A stretch of DNA of 64,000 nucleotides. Origin: Macrostomum hystrix (taxonomy: Eukaryota; Platyhelminthes; Macrostomidae). The notes below the pieces were generated by a model. That model was not told where the DNA came from, ran no database searches, and saw only the letters and a list, made by a program, of their open reading frames with translations. The DNA is taken from contig CATNEN010000005.1 of the NCBI GenBank assembly GCA_950097015.1, positions 3,587,501-3,651,500 of the forward strand, written 5' to 3'. Below are positions 34,646-46,100 of the stretch, piece by piece (position 1 is the first letter of the stretch; every line of letters begins with the position of its first letter). The position numbers were made by a program, and so were the translations under genes.

Positions 34646-35029
34646 CTAAAAATAGGTAATGATGAACTCACGAATCTCTATAACGTAGATACTATTTGCC
34701 CAGGTGCCACCGCAGATAATATTAGAGTCTCCTGTACATCTTGAATTGCACACCGCATCAGCCTGACCGTGACTACCGTAGGTGTTACCACAGTAGCATT
34801 GTGATGAGTATTGCAAACCAAAGAATTGATAACTAGCGCAGACTTCGAAGCATAAATCTGGAGATTGCTTGTCGGAAGATGTTACGACGGGCAAGTCACG
34901 GTCAGAAGCGTCTTTGTAACAGCCAAGGTATCGATATTTGTTGCTAAACGTTGATATTAACTGGCCTTTTGAAGAGTAGAACAATATTAGAAGAGTTAGA
35001 ACAAATGCCAATTGCCACAAGCGAAACAT
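34646..35029 (-). CDS. Secreted WSC-domain protein
   Basis: Up to 127 residues, start ATG at 35029. Residues 1-22 form a signal peptide (FRLWQLAFVLTLLILFYSS). A WSC domain follows, a Cys-rich carbohydrate-binding module: YLGCYKDASDRDLP, then LCFEVCASYQFFGLQYSSQC, YCGNTYGS, CTGDSNIICGG and WANSIYVI. The eight-Cys pattern is complete, so this looks like a single-domain secreted protein rather than a fragment of a receptor. The 3' end is uncertain. The coding frame contains GATTC|GTGAGT, a strong donor, about 7 codons before the unspliced stop. Splicing there to the nearby TTTTTAG acceptor would end the protein after Leu-Gly. A TATA motif lies about 55 nt upstream and a 21-bp array begins about 150 bp upstream. 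Confidence 0.8.
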   Translation of the reverse strand: MFRLWQLAFVLTLLILFYSSKGQLISTFSNKYRYLGCYKDASDRDLPVVTSSDKQSPDLCFEVCASYQFFGLQYSSQCYCGNTYGSHGQADAVCNSRCTGDSNIICGGTWANSIYVIEIREFIITYF

Positions 35030-35080
35030 TGTGTGCTATAGTTATTACAAAAATGCAAAAAAATTTTGTGGAAAGACAAA

Positions 35081-35086
35081 TATATA
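35081..35086 (-). promoter_or_regulatory. TATA box of the WSC gene
   Basis: TATATA (minus-strand context GCTATATATTTG), about 52 to 57 nt upstream of the start codon at 35029. The distance fits a short 5' UTR. Confidence 0.5.
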
Positions 35087-35177
35087 GCTATCGTTTTAAC
35101 AAATTTCATTGGCTGCTGTAAAACGTTGTCGTTATAGGTCCACTCTGAGATGGACTTTTTATGACAACCAATCTCCT

Positions 35178-37270
35178 TCCCCTCTCTACCATTCATTGAC
35201 ATCTCATAATATCTCCTCGACATGACATAATATCCCCTCGGCATCTCATAATATTCCATCGACATCTCATAATATCCCCTACACATCTCATAATACCCAT
35301 CGACATCTCATAATATCCATCGACATCTCATAATATCTCATCGACATCTCATAATATCCCCTCGGCATCTCATAATATTCCATCGACATCTCATAATATC
35401 CCCTACACATCTCATAATACACATCGACATCTCATAATATCTCATCGACATCTCATAATATCCCCTCGACATCTCATAATATCCCCTACACATCTCATAA
35501 TATCCCCTAAACATCTCAGAATATCCCCTCGACATCTCAGAATATCCCCTACACATCTCAGAATATCCCCTCGACATCTCAGAATATCCCCTACACATCT
35601 CATAATATCCTCTACACATCTCATAATATCCATCGACATCTCATAATATCCCTACACATCTCATAATATCCTCTACACATCTCATAATATCCCCTCGACA
35701 TTTCATAATATCCTCTACACATCTCATAATATCCCCTACACATCTCATAATATCCCCTAAACATCTCAGAATATCCCCTCGACATCTCAGAATATCCCCT
35801 ACACATCTCAGAATATCCCCTCGACATCTCAGAATATCCCCTACACATCTCATAATATCCTCTACACATCTCATAATATCCTCTACACATCTCATAATAT
35901 CCCCTACACGTCTCATAATATCCCCTCGACATCTCATAATATCCTCTACACATCTCATAATATCCCCTACACATCTCATAATATCCCCTACACGTCTCAT
36001 AATATCCCCTCGACATCTCATAATATCCCCTACACGTCTCATAATATCCCCTACACGTCTCATAATATCCCCTCGACATCTCATAATATCCCCTACACAT
36101 CTCATAATATCCCATCGACATCTCATAATATCCCATCGACATCTCATAATATCCCATCGACATCTCATAATATCCCATCGACATCTCATAATATCCCCTA
36201 CACATCTCATAATATCCACTCGACATCTCATAATATCCCCTCGACATCTCATAATATCCCCTACACATCTCATATTATCCCCTACACATCTCATAATATC
36301 CCCTACACATCTCATATTATCCCCTACACATCTCATATTATCCCCTACACATCTCATAATATCCCCTACACATCTCATATTATCCCCTACACATCTCATA
36401 TTATCCCCTACACATCTCATAATATCCCCTACACATTTTATAATATCCCCTACACATTTTATAATATCCATTGACATCTCATAATATCCCATCGACATCT
36501 CATAATATCCCCTACACATCTCATAATATCCCCTACACATCTCATATTATCCCCTACACATCTCATATTATCCCCTACACATCTCATAATATCCCCTACA
36601 CATTTTATAATATCCCCTACACATTTTATAATATCCATTGACATCTCATAATATCCCCTCGACATCTCATAATATCCCCTACACATCTCATAATATCCCA
36701 TCGACATCTCATAATATCCCATCGACATCTCATAATATCCCATCGACATCTCATAATATCCCATCGACATCTCATAATATCCCCTACACATCTCATAATA
36801 TCCACTCGATATCTCATAATATCCCCTCGACATCTCATAATATCCCATCGACATCTCATAATATCCCATCGACATCTCATAATATCCCATCGACATCTCA
36901 TATTATCCCCTACACATCTCCTAATATCCCCTACACATCTCATAATATCCCCTCGACATCTCATAATATCCCCTACACATCTCATAATATCCCCTACACA
37001 TCTCATAATATCCCCTACACATCTCATATTATCCCCTACACATCTCATATTATCCCCTACACATCTCATAATATCCCCTACACATCTCATATTATCCCCT
37101 ACACATCTCATATTATCCCCTACACATCTCATATTATCCCCTACACATCTCATAATATCCCCTACACATCTCATAATATCCCCTACACATCTCATATTAT
37201 CCCCTACACATCTCATAATATCCCCTACACATTTTATAATATCCATTGACATCTCATAATATTCCCTTGA
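35178..37270. repeat. 21-bp minisatellite upstream of the WSC gene
   Basis: About 100 copies of a 21-bp unit containing CATCTCATAATATCCCC, with two main endings (CTCGA or CTACA) and minor ones (CATCGA, TTTTATAATATCC). Because 21 is divisible by three, several ORFs with seven-residue periods cross it on both strands. The block at about 36420-36660 shows a repeated order of variants, which suggests segmental duplication inside the array. Confidence 0.97.
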
Positions 37271-37539
37271 CATCCCATGATATCATGAAGAACAAATAAA
37301 ACAAGCACCTCCCCTTCTGAGCATCCAGCCACAACAATACTATCTGAGTCTTCAATGCAGTTTGCTGACAGAGAGCTTCTCAATTTTCATTATACACAAA
37401 GTGAACAGACACTACTAAATCTGCTGAGTGTGAATAGTCCTTACCGTTAGGATTTGGCAAATAAACCTACATCGAAATGTATTCGATTTCATAAATGTTA
37501 AACAAAACCACAGGGTTTAGAGCTCTAGCGGTATGGTTT
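37234..37539 (-). CDS. Possible WD40-like terminal exons (fragment)
   Basis: On the minus strand, 37378 downwards reads SSLSANCIEDSDSIVVAGC followed by SEGEVLVLFVLHD, which resembles one WD40 blade (conserved small residues before SxxGxV, hydrophobic strand after). It then runs into the 21-bp array and stops at 37234-37236. A possible preceding exon, 37471-37539, reads ARALNPVVLFNIYEIEYIS and ends CGAT|GTAGGT. Joining it to 37378 after ATTGAG keeps the frame (phase 2) across a 92-nt intron. Neither exon has a start codon and no further upstream exon was found with confidence. It may be the 3' end of a larger gene, or a coincidence. Confidence 0.35.
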
Positions 37540-37731
37540 CTATAAAGTTTAAAAGTCAGATGGGATATTGCGTGAATAATTATTGAAAATGAATTTGCAC
37601 TTTTATATTAAACACACCGTAGAATCCACTGGAACAACTGTATGGGTCCTTTTGTGGGACAAAATCTTTGCATTGCTTCAGTTCAAATAGTTCACATATT
37701 TTTACATTAATTATGTATGGCTAACACCTTG

Positions 37732-38084
37732 GGGGTCAGTGGCAGAGCGGTTAACGCGTTTGCCTCTCATACCAAGGACCCGGAGCTCGATTCCGCGGCG
37801 AGGCCACATTTATTTTGTGGCGCAGTTGCGGAGAGAAGACTTGGTGTCTCTTCGTGCAATTTACGCGCCCTTAAGGGCCAACCTCAAAGGCACAGTGAGA
37901 GTGTACACTGCCTGACGATGGGAAAGTCAGGGCAGATTAGTGTGTGCCTGCGTACAGTAGCTGTGCGCGTGCATGTTTGCTCAGAAGTCAGCGAAATGGG
38001 CCGAATTGCCTCCTCGCTGGCTGCGGGTCAAGTGTGGTGTCACCAAATGATGTGCCATTGCCCGCCGCCCTCCTGCAATTAGTA
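37732..38084 (+). mobile_element. tRNA-derived SINE, family A, copy 3
   Basis: A full-length copy beginning GGGGTCAGTGGCAGAGCGG, with the B-box-like GGAGCTCGATTCC, the shared body (TCGTGCAATTTACGC, CCTCCTCGCTGGCTGCGGGT) and the ending CCTGCAATTAGTATTGATT in place of a pure ATT tail. Confidence 0.88.
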
Positions 38085-38790
38085 TTGATTGATTTTGATA
38101 TGTATTTTTGATGCCATTTAAAGACACATTAAAAAAGAATTGGGGTTAATACCACGACTGCTACTGGAAGATACACTAAAGCTAAAGGGGTCTAAAAACG
38201 GCCACTATAAGGAATATAGTGCAAGAATAGTCTTACTGCAGTACTACTTGTGTGTACATAGCCGAGCATCTTTTTCGTCGTCTCCAGCTCGTCTCTGCGA
38301 GACACGCAGATATCCGGCAAGAGATTAATGTAACAGGTGAATTGAGCTATATATGCATTTGTAGGATAAGTATGGAAGAAAATTGGCAGGAAAAATATAA
38401 TAGACTGTATACTATGAATGCAGACTGAAAGTATATATTAGGCAACGGAAGTCGTGCCTAAAACGATGGAAAATGTTGGACACAGTTAGCAAAACCACCG
38501 ACGGGATAAGGGCAATGTAAATGAGGCACTAACAGTGGATGAGAACAGTGGATGAGAGCTTGACTTTAAGGAAAATGATATTGAAAGGTTTTTTCCAGGC
38601 ACATCTATATATACTCGAGCTAGAAGAATTCTGGAAATTTAAAGTCGTTAGAGCTGCCTTTTATTAAGAGCCTTCAATCCTGTTGAGTACTCAACAGCGT
38701 GTTGAGTACACTCATTCTAAGAGAAGCTTCCAGAACTCACACAGTCTTCATCTATATATCTGCTGTTCCACACAATTGTCGCTACAGATC
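38085..38790. other. Unique sequence with a nested palindrome
   Basis: Single-copy sequence between SINE copy 3 and the 28-bp array. It contains a perfect 16-bp palindrome, TGTTGAGTACTCAACA (38681-38696), followed after GCG by another TGTTGAGTAC. A minus-strand open stretch at about 38187-38440 and a possible 47-nt exon at 38248-38294 were examined but are not called. Confidence 0.5.
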
Positions 38791-41700
38791 GAACGTTAAA
38801 CCAACGAAATTACAGATTGAGCGTTAAACCAACGAAATTACAGATTGAGCGTTAAACCAACGAAATTACAGATCGAACGTTAAACCAACGAAATTACAGA
38901 TTGAGCGTTAAACCAACGAAATTACAGATTGAGCGTTAAACCAACGAAATTACAGATTGAGCGTTAAACCAACGAAATTACAGATTGAGCGTTAAACCAA
39001 CGAAATTACAGATTGAGCGTTAAACCAACGTAATTACAGATTGAGCGTTAAACCAACGTAATTACAGATTGAGCGTTAAACCAACGAAATTACAGATTGA
39101 GCGTTAAACCAACGTAACTACAGATTGAGCGTTAAACCAACGTAATTACAGATTGAGTGTTAAACCAACGAAATTACAGATTGAGCGTTAAACCAACGAA
39201 ATTACAGATTGAGTGTTAAACCAACGTAATTACAGATTGAGCGTTAAACCAACGAAACTACAGATTGAGCGTTAAACCAACGTAATTACAGATTGAGCGT
39301 TAAACCAACGAAATTACAGATTGAGCGTTAAACCAACGAAATTACAGATTGAGCGTTAAACCAACGAAACTACAGATTGAGCGTTAAACCAACGTAATTA
39401 CAGATTGAGCGTTAAACCAACGAAATTACAGATTGAGCGTTAAACCAACGAAATTACAGATTGAGCGTTAAACCAACGTAATTACAGATTGAGTGTTAAA
39501 CCAACGTAATTACAGATTGAGCGTTAAACCAACGAAACTACAGATTGAGCGTTAAACCAACGTAATTACAGATTGAGCGTTAAACCAACGTAATTACAGA
39601 TTGAGCGTTAAACCAACGTAATTACAGATTGAGCGTTAAACCAACGAAATTACAGATTGAGCGTTAAACCAACGTAATTACAGATTGAGCGTTAAACCAA
39701 CGAAATTACAGATTGAGCGTTAAACCAACGAAAGTACAGATTGAGCGTTAAACCAACGAAATTACAGATTGAGCGTTAAACCAACGAAATTACAGATTGA
39801 GCGTTAAACCAACGTAATTACAGATTGAGCGTTAAACCAACGTAATTACAGATTGAGCGTTAAACCAACGTAACTACAGATTGAGCGTTAAACCAACGTA
39901 ATTACAGATTGAGCGTTAAACCAACGAAATTACAGATTGAGCGTTAAACCAACGAAACTACAGATTGAGCGTTAAACCAACGAAATTACAGATTGAGCGT
40001 TAAACCAACGAAATTACAGATTGAGCGTTAAACCAACGTAATTACAGATTGAGCGTTAAACCAACGTAATTACAGATTGAGCGTTAAACCAACGTAATTA
40101 CAGATTGAGCGATAAACCAACGTAATTACAGATTGAGCGTTAAACCAACGAAATTACAGATTGAGCGTTAAACCAACGTAATTACAGATTGAGCGTTAAA
40201 CCAACGTAATTACAGATTGAGCGATAAACCAACGTAATTACAGATTGAGCGTTAAACCAACGAAATTACAGATTGAGCGTTAAACCAACGAAATTACAGA
40301 TTGAGCGTTAAACCAACGAAATTACAGATTGAGCGTTAAACCAACGAAATTACAGATTGAGCGTTAAACCAACGTAATTACAGATTGAGCGTTAAACCAA
40401 CGTAACTACAGATTGAGCGATAAACCAACGAAATTACAGATTGAGCGTTAAAACAACGTAATTACAGATTGAGCGTTAAAACAACGTAATTACAGATTGA
40501 GCGTTAAACCAACGTAATTACAGATTGAGTGTTAAACCAACGAAATTACAGATTGAGCGTTAAACCAACGAAATTACAGATTGAGTGTTAAACCACCGTA
40601 ATTACAGATTGAGCGTTAAACCAAAGAAATTACAGATTGAGCGTTAAACCAACGTAATTACAGATTGAGTGTTAAACCAACGAAATTACAGATTGAGCGT
40701 TAAACCAACGAAATTACAGATTGAGTGTTAAACCACCGTAATTACAGATTGAGCGTTAAACCAACGTAATTACAGATTGAGCGATAAACCAACGAAACTA
40801 CAGATCGAGCGATAAACCAACGAAATTACAGATTGAGCGTTAAACCAACGTAACTACAGATCGAGCGTTAAACCAACGTAACTACAGATTGAGCGTTAAA
40901 CCAACGAAATTACAGATTGAGCGATAAACCAACGTAATTACAGATCGAGCGTTAAACCAACGTAATTACAGATTGAGTGTTAAACCAACGAAATTACAGA
41001 TTGAGCGTTAAACCAACGTAATTACAGATTGAGCGTTAAACCAACGAAATTACAGATTGAGCGTTAAACCAACGTAATTACAGATTGAGCGTTAAACCAA
41101 CGAAATTACAGATTGAGCGTTAAACCAACGTAATTACAGATTGAGTGTTAAACCAACGTAATTACAGATTGAGCGTTAAACCAACGTAATTACAGATTGA
41201 GCGTTAAACCAACGAAATTACAGATTGAGCGTTAAACCAACGTAATTACAGATTGAGCGTTAAACCAACGAAATTACAGATTGAGCGTTAAACCAACGTA
41301 ATTACAGATCGAGCGTTAAACCAACGTAATTACAGATTGAGTGTTAAACCAACGAAATTACAGATTGAGCGTTAAACCAACGTAATTACAGATTGAGCGT
41401 TAAACCAACGAAATTACAGATTGAGCGTTAAACCAACGTAATTACAGATTGAGCGTTAAACCAACGAAATTACAGATTGAGCGTTAAACCAATGTAATTA
41501 CAGATTGAGTGTTAAACCAACGTAATTACAGATTGAGTGTTAAACCAACGTAACTACAGATTGAGCGTTAAACCAACGAAATTTCAGATTGAGCGTTAAA
41601 CCAACGTAATTACAGATTGAGCGTTAAACCAACGAAATTTCAGATTTAGCGTTAAACCAACGAAATTTCAGATTGAGCGTTAAACCAACGAAATTTCAGA

Positions 41701-41812
41701 TTGAGCGTTAAACCAACGAAATTACAGATTGAGCGTTAAACCAACGTAATTACAGATTGAGCGTTAAACCAACGTAATTACAGATTGAGCGTTAAACCAA
41801 CGTAACTACAGA
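38791..41812. repeat. 28-bp minisatellite
   Basis: About 108 copies of a 28-bp unit containing GAGCGTTAAACCAACG followed by AAATTACAGATT or TAATTACAGATT. Two main unit types (CGAAATT and CGTAATT) are mixed through the array, with rarer GAGTGTT, GAGCGAT, AACTACA and CAGATCG variants. Nearly no length variation was seen. Confidence 0.97.
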
Positions 41813-42539
41813 TTTAGCGCCTTCAATTTGCCTTCAATTTGCTGAAATGGGCTACCTCCGGAAATGATTTATTATTGCATCTGCGCATCACGCAATGCTA
41901 TTGAGACTATTGAGGCGCTCAGTCACGTACTGAGAGCCCACACACATTGAGAAATCTCATTTTCTTATCTTCTTCTGCTCATATTCTGCAATCAGACCGT
42001 GCGAAAACAATTTTTTACAGCTGCATCGTAAACATTTCACATCGTTCTGCATGCTTACACAGATACGCCCAGAACCTGTAATCCCTTCTTTGAATACAGT
42101 CGCTTGTACTCAATCGACAATTTGCATTATTTAGAAGGTAATTTAATGATATTAATAACATTAATAATCTTAAGTACTTAAGTACTTGTACTTGAGACAA
42201 ACATCACTATGGGACGGATTACTCAAAGGGATGAGATAGAGATCTATGAGATAGATCCCATAGATTTACCTGTCTCATCCAAATGAAGTTTAGTTTATTT
42301 TATGTCACTATGCTCTGAATCGAAACGCAGATTTCTTTGTATTCTTATTATTTTCTAGTCACATTAAATATGAAAACCTTTATGGCATTATAAAATAGTT
42401 TTCTATGTAAAAATTTGTGTTGTCGTATAATACAATGTCTAGTTGTCGCAGGGTATGACTAGTTCACACTGTGTGAGCCATGCTAGACATTGAATGTAGA
42501 TATTGAATGTAATTGACATTGAAGCATTTACCTAGAAGT
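41813..42539. other. Unique sequence, no gene recognised
   Basis: Single-copy AT-rich sequence. A short repeat of AAGTACTT-type motifs lies at about 42170-42195. No supported ORF or exon. Confidence 0.5.
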
Positions 42540-42700
42540 CACATTCATTTGGGGCCCAGCCGCGGAAGGCTGGGTGGCTTGACGTTCACAATTTACGCGC
42601 TTGAGGGCCAACCTCTAAAGCTCAGCGAACATGCACACCAAATGATGGGTCTGTGTGAGTCGAGAAGGCTTGCTTCCTTGCAGCCAGTCAAAAACCGTCA
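42540..42700 (+). mobile_element. SINE family A, 5'-truncated degenerate copy 4
   Basis: Matches the inner part of the family only: ACATTCATTTGGGG, CAGCCGCGGA, a diverged GTTCACAATTTACGC and GAGGGCCAACCTC. The tRNA-like head is missing and the right half is heavily diverged, indicating an older copy. Confidence 0.7.
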
Positions 42701-43032
42701 TTTTCCATACCTACAGTACTACAAATAGCAAAATACAAGGATTTAATTAGACTAGTCAGGCAGTGATGATTTACTAACATACAAGCATTGGTGGTCATTG
42801 TATGTACCTGCCGTGCTCTACACTGAATATACTGCAGTCGTTAAAAATTAAATGTCTGTGATTTTGTGATATCTGTAACAATTCTGAAATGAAAACATCA
42901 GCTGCAGTGTCCGGAAGTTTTCAATTGTTTCGCCGAAATTGCTTGATTTAATATTCGAGCTGAAATTGGCAGATAGTTTAATAAATATTCAAGCATTCAT
43001 GGAAATTGCATCAAGCTAAACATTCTGGTGGA
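42701..43032. other. Upstream flank of the discoidin/Ig receptor gene
   Basis: Unique AT-rich sequence; no coding sequence seen. Confidence 0.5.
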
Positions 43033-43038
43033 TATAAA
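43033..43038 (+). promoter_or_regulatory. TATA box of the discoidin/Ig receptor gene
   Basis: TATAAA (context GGATATAAATTCG), about 79 to 84 nt upstream of the start codon at 43117, a spacing that fits a core promoter with a 50-nt leader. Confidence 0.5.
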
Positions 43039-43116
43039 TTCGTGTGAGGTACAGTTCACCTAGAATTCATTTCAATTGTTAATGTTCTTTTTCATAGGCA
43101 GAACATCTACTGAGTC

Positions 43117-46100
43117 ATGGCTGCAGCCCAGGAATGCATTTTGCTGGCAGCAGCGGCCCTCCTAGCTGGACTGTGTGCGGCTGACAGCAATCAGTGTGAG
43201 TTGCAGTCCATGGACATTCTTGTTCGAATGAGAATCGGTCAGTATGTCGTCCACTTCAATTGATTCTAAACTAATTTTCGTTTCAGGCACTCTCAACATC
43301 ACCAAAGATTCCATCGCTGACTCGTGGCAGTCGTCCAGCTATATTGAAAACCATCAGACACCACTGTGCTTTAAAAACCAGTCCACAGAGACAGAATCCA
43401 AAAATTTCTACAGATTCTTCCACTCGAAAGTCAGTAAGAATGACGCAGATGCAGGCTATCACTGGTTTGTGATCAAACTGAAGAGGCCTGAGCTGATCAG
43501 CTCTGTGGGCATCAGTGCCAGGTCTTTGACTTACTTTGACTTAGCGGCAGGGGGCCTCCATGACGGACGCAGCGAGGAGGCGGCTGGTGCCGCCCATATC
43601 GCTAACCCTTGGCAGCCAGACGGCCTCCAGCGAGGCGGTGCCGCTCAGGGTGGTCCGTCGGTCAGTGCCAGGTCAGGTGAGCGATTCAGTTAATTTACAA
43701 TCAAGAGGTACTGAATACCTGCTCCTAACGATTCTCTTCAAGCTCTTGTTTGCAGCTCAAAATAAATAACTAATTGACATTGTAGAAGCAATGGAAGTTC
43801 CCATCGCTAAAATAATTAGCTTCAGAGCAGCAGACATTGAGATCTGGACTTCTCAAACAGACGTCGATTTTGGACATGAGCACTGCGACTCAAAGAACAT
43901 CAGCTCTACTTTCATTAGAGGACAGAGCTCAGGTATCTGGAAGCTGTGCGGCAGGACGCCCTCAAATGTTTCTGCAGGACAATACTTGAGCGTGCCCTGC
44001 GTCAGGCAACAGGTGAGGCGATCAGGTGACTGATGGTTGATAATTTATCAGCAACCTTGGCTTGACATCTCAGTGCAAGTAAGTTAATTTTGCAAGTAAA
44101 CAAAAATTTGCTAGGAAAAAGGAATTAATTGCTTAGGATTTTTTTCCGAGAAATGATCCACATTAGTACAGTATCCATTTCGTGGCACACATCGACTATA
44201 TTTTGAGGCAAATAAAAGCTAAGAAGGCACCCAGGTCGATTTTACTTGAGCAGAGAATGAGTCACAGACTTCAGCGACAATATTATTTAGATTATATTAT
44301 AATATTATATTATTAGACAATACGTATTATTTTGCATCTGTTGAAAATTCTCTAAAATTTCACCCAAATCTGAAAAGTGATGAGATGAGAAACTGTGTGC
44401 GGCTTTCAGGTCCGAATGATTCTGCTGAGAAAATACGTCGCAAACGTTACTGATGAACAAAAACAGTGCATGAACTTTATTGGCATGTGGATTCGAATAC
44501 TCGTAATAAAAGGTGAGTTTCCTCTACGATTTGCCAAGAAAATTTTGCAAAGAAAGAAGCAAACATGTGTTAAGCTAATTGGCATATAGAGTCAAATTTT
44601 TCAATAAATATTTTTCAATTAAGCACCAGGTGAGTATTCCACACTATTTTTCATTCGATACCGAGTATAACAAAGGAACTTGGAAAAGTGTTGCGCCTGT
44701 CGCGGTATTGAGAACACTTTTGGTGTGCCATGAAGCACCTGCCAATCTGCCAACTCTTATTCTGACTCTCGCAAAGTCCAACGGAGATGATATCAATGAC
44801 AGTACCAATCCATACAATATAGTTAGCGATAGTAGCCTCACAATAGTAGCCTCACAATAGTAGCCTCACAATAGTAGCCTCACAATAGTAGCCTCACAAT
44901 AGTAGCCTCACAATAGTAGCCTCACAATAGTAGCCTCACAATAGTAGCCTCACAATAGTAGCCTCACAATAGTAGCCTCACAATAGTAGCCTCACAATAG
45001 TAGCCTCACAATAGTAGACTCACAATAGTAGCCTCACAATAGTAGCCTCACAATAGTAGCCTCACAATAGTAGCCTCACAATAGTAGCCTCACAACAGTA
45101 GCCTCACAATAGTAGCCTCACAACAGTAGCCTCACAATAGTAGCCTCACAATAGTAGCCTCACAATAGTAGCCTCACAATAGTAGCCTCACAATAGTAGC
45201 CTCACAATAGTAGCCTCACAATAGTAGCCTCACAATAGTAGACACCCCCGACGAGAATTCTTAAATATCTCGACGATGCTGACGTTTTGTGATTCTGGAA
45301 GTTGTTTAATCGGATAGAGCTAAAAGTTTTAGCCCGGGTTATGGACTTTCATGGCGAATGGTTGAATAATTTAGGAGATACAGATAAAATGTTGGAGTTT
45401 GAAATACTCCATGTGGCCTTCTCACCGTTTACAATGTTTTTCATACCTAATTCCGAATTTCATCAATAGCGAATATATCAAAGAATTCGGCGATTCAAAA
45501 CTCACAAGTCACCGTCAGATGCCATGTCGATTGCATACAGAACAATGAGACGATCAAAATGGTCAGACTGACTCGCGAAAACTCCCCTCTGACACTCTCC
45601 ACCGGATTGCAAGCTCACCTGATTGAGCAGGTGCAGCTGTCTGATGCAGGCAACTACATCTGCAGCCTAGGCGATGAGGTGCTCAGCAGCCAGACCCTGC
45701 GAGTACTCCGTGAGTGGCTCGTTACCAATGAGCCCATCAAACTATCCAACACTCACTCATAAAAGTGCACATTGCAGATCCTCCGAGACATCTGTCGATC
45801 TCCGTTGATGAGCACAGTCTCAGTGTGGGGTCTCGAGCTCGATTCGCAATAACTTTTGAGTCGTCAGTGTCAGAGCCTACTCCTGAGCATGAGTGCATTG
45901 CTACCGACTCGAGTCTCAGACTGCTCACTCTGCGAAGACTTGGAAACTCGAGTATGACCAGCTCACAGTCACTGACCTCTGTGTGGGTCTGTGAGAAGTG
46001 CTCCTATGTTGACAGGCTGACTGCAAACTGCTCAGCTAATCAGTTTGATGAAGTGAGCCAGTCTCGACTGCTGTTCTCAACTCACGCAAGCATCGACTGG

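Noticed and set aside
35338-37273. Several 65 to 300-codon ORFs of seven-residue repeats on both strands
   Set aside because: Translated 21-bp array; open on both strands and in several frames.
38187-38440. Open minus-strand stretch containing SRRDELETTKKMLGYV
   Set aside because: No start codon or clear family match; its first half looks like random AT-rich translation. A 47-nt exon in another frame competes with it, so no call was made.
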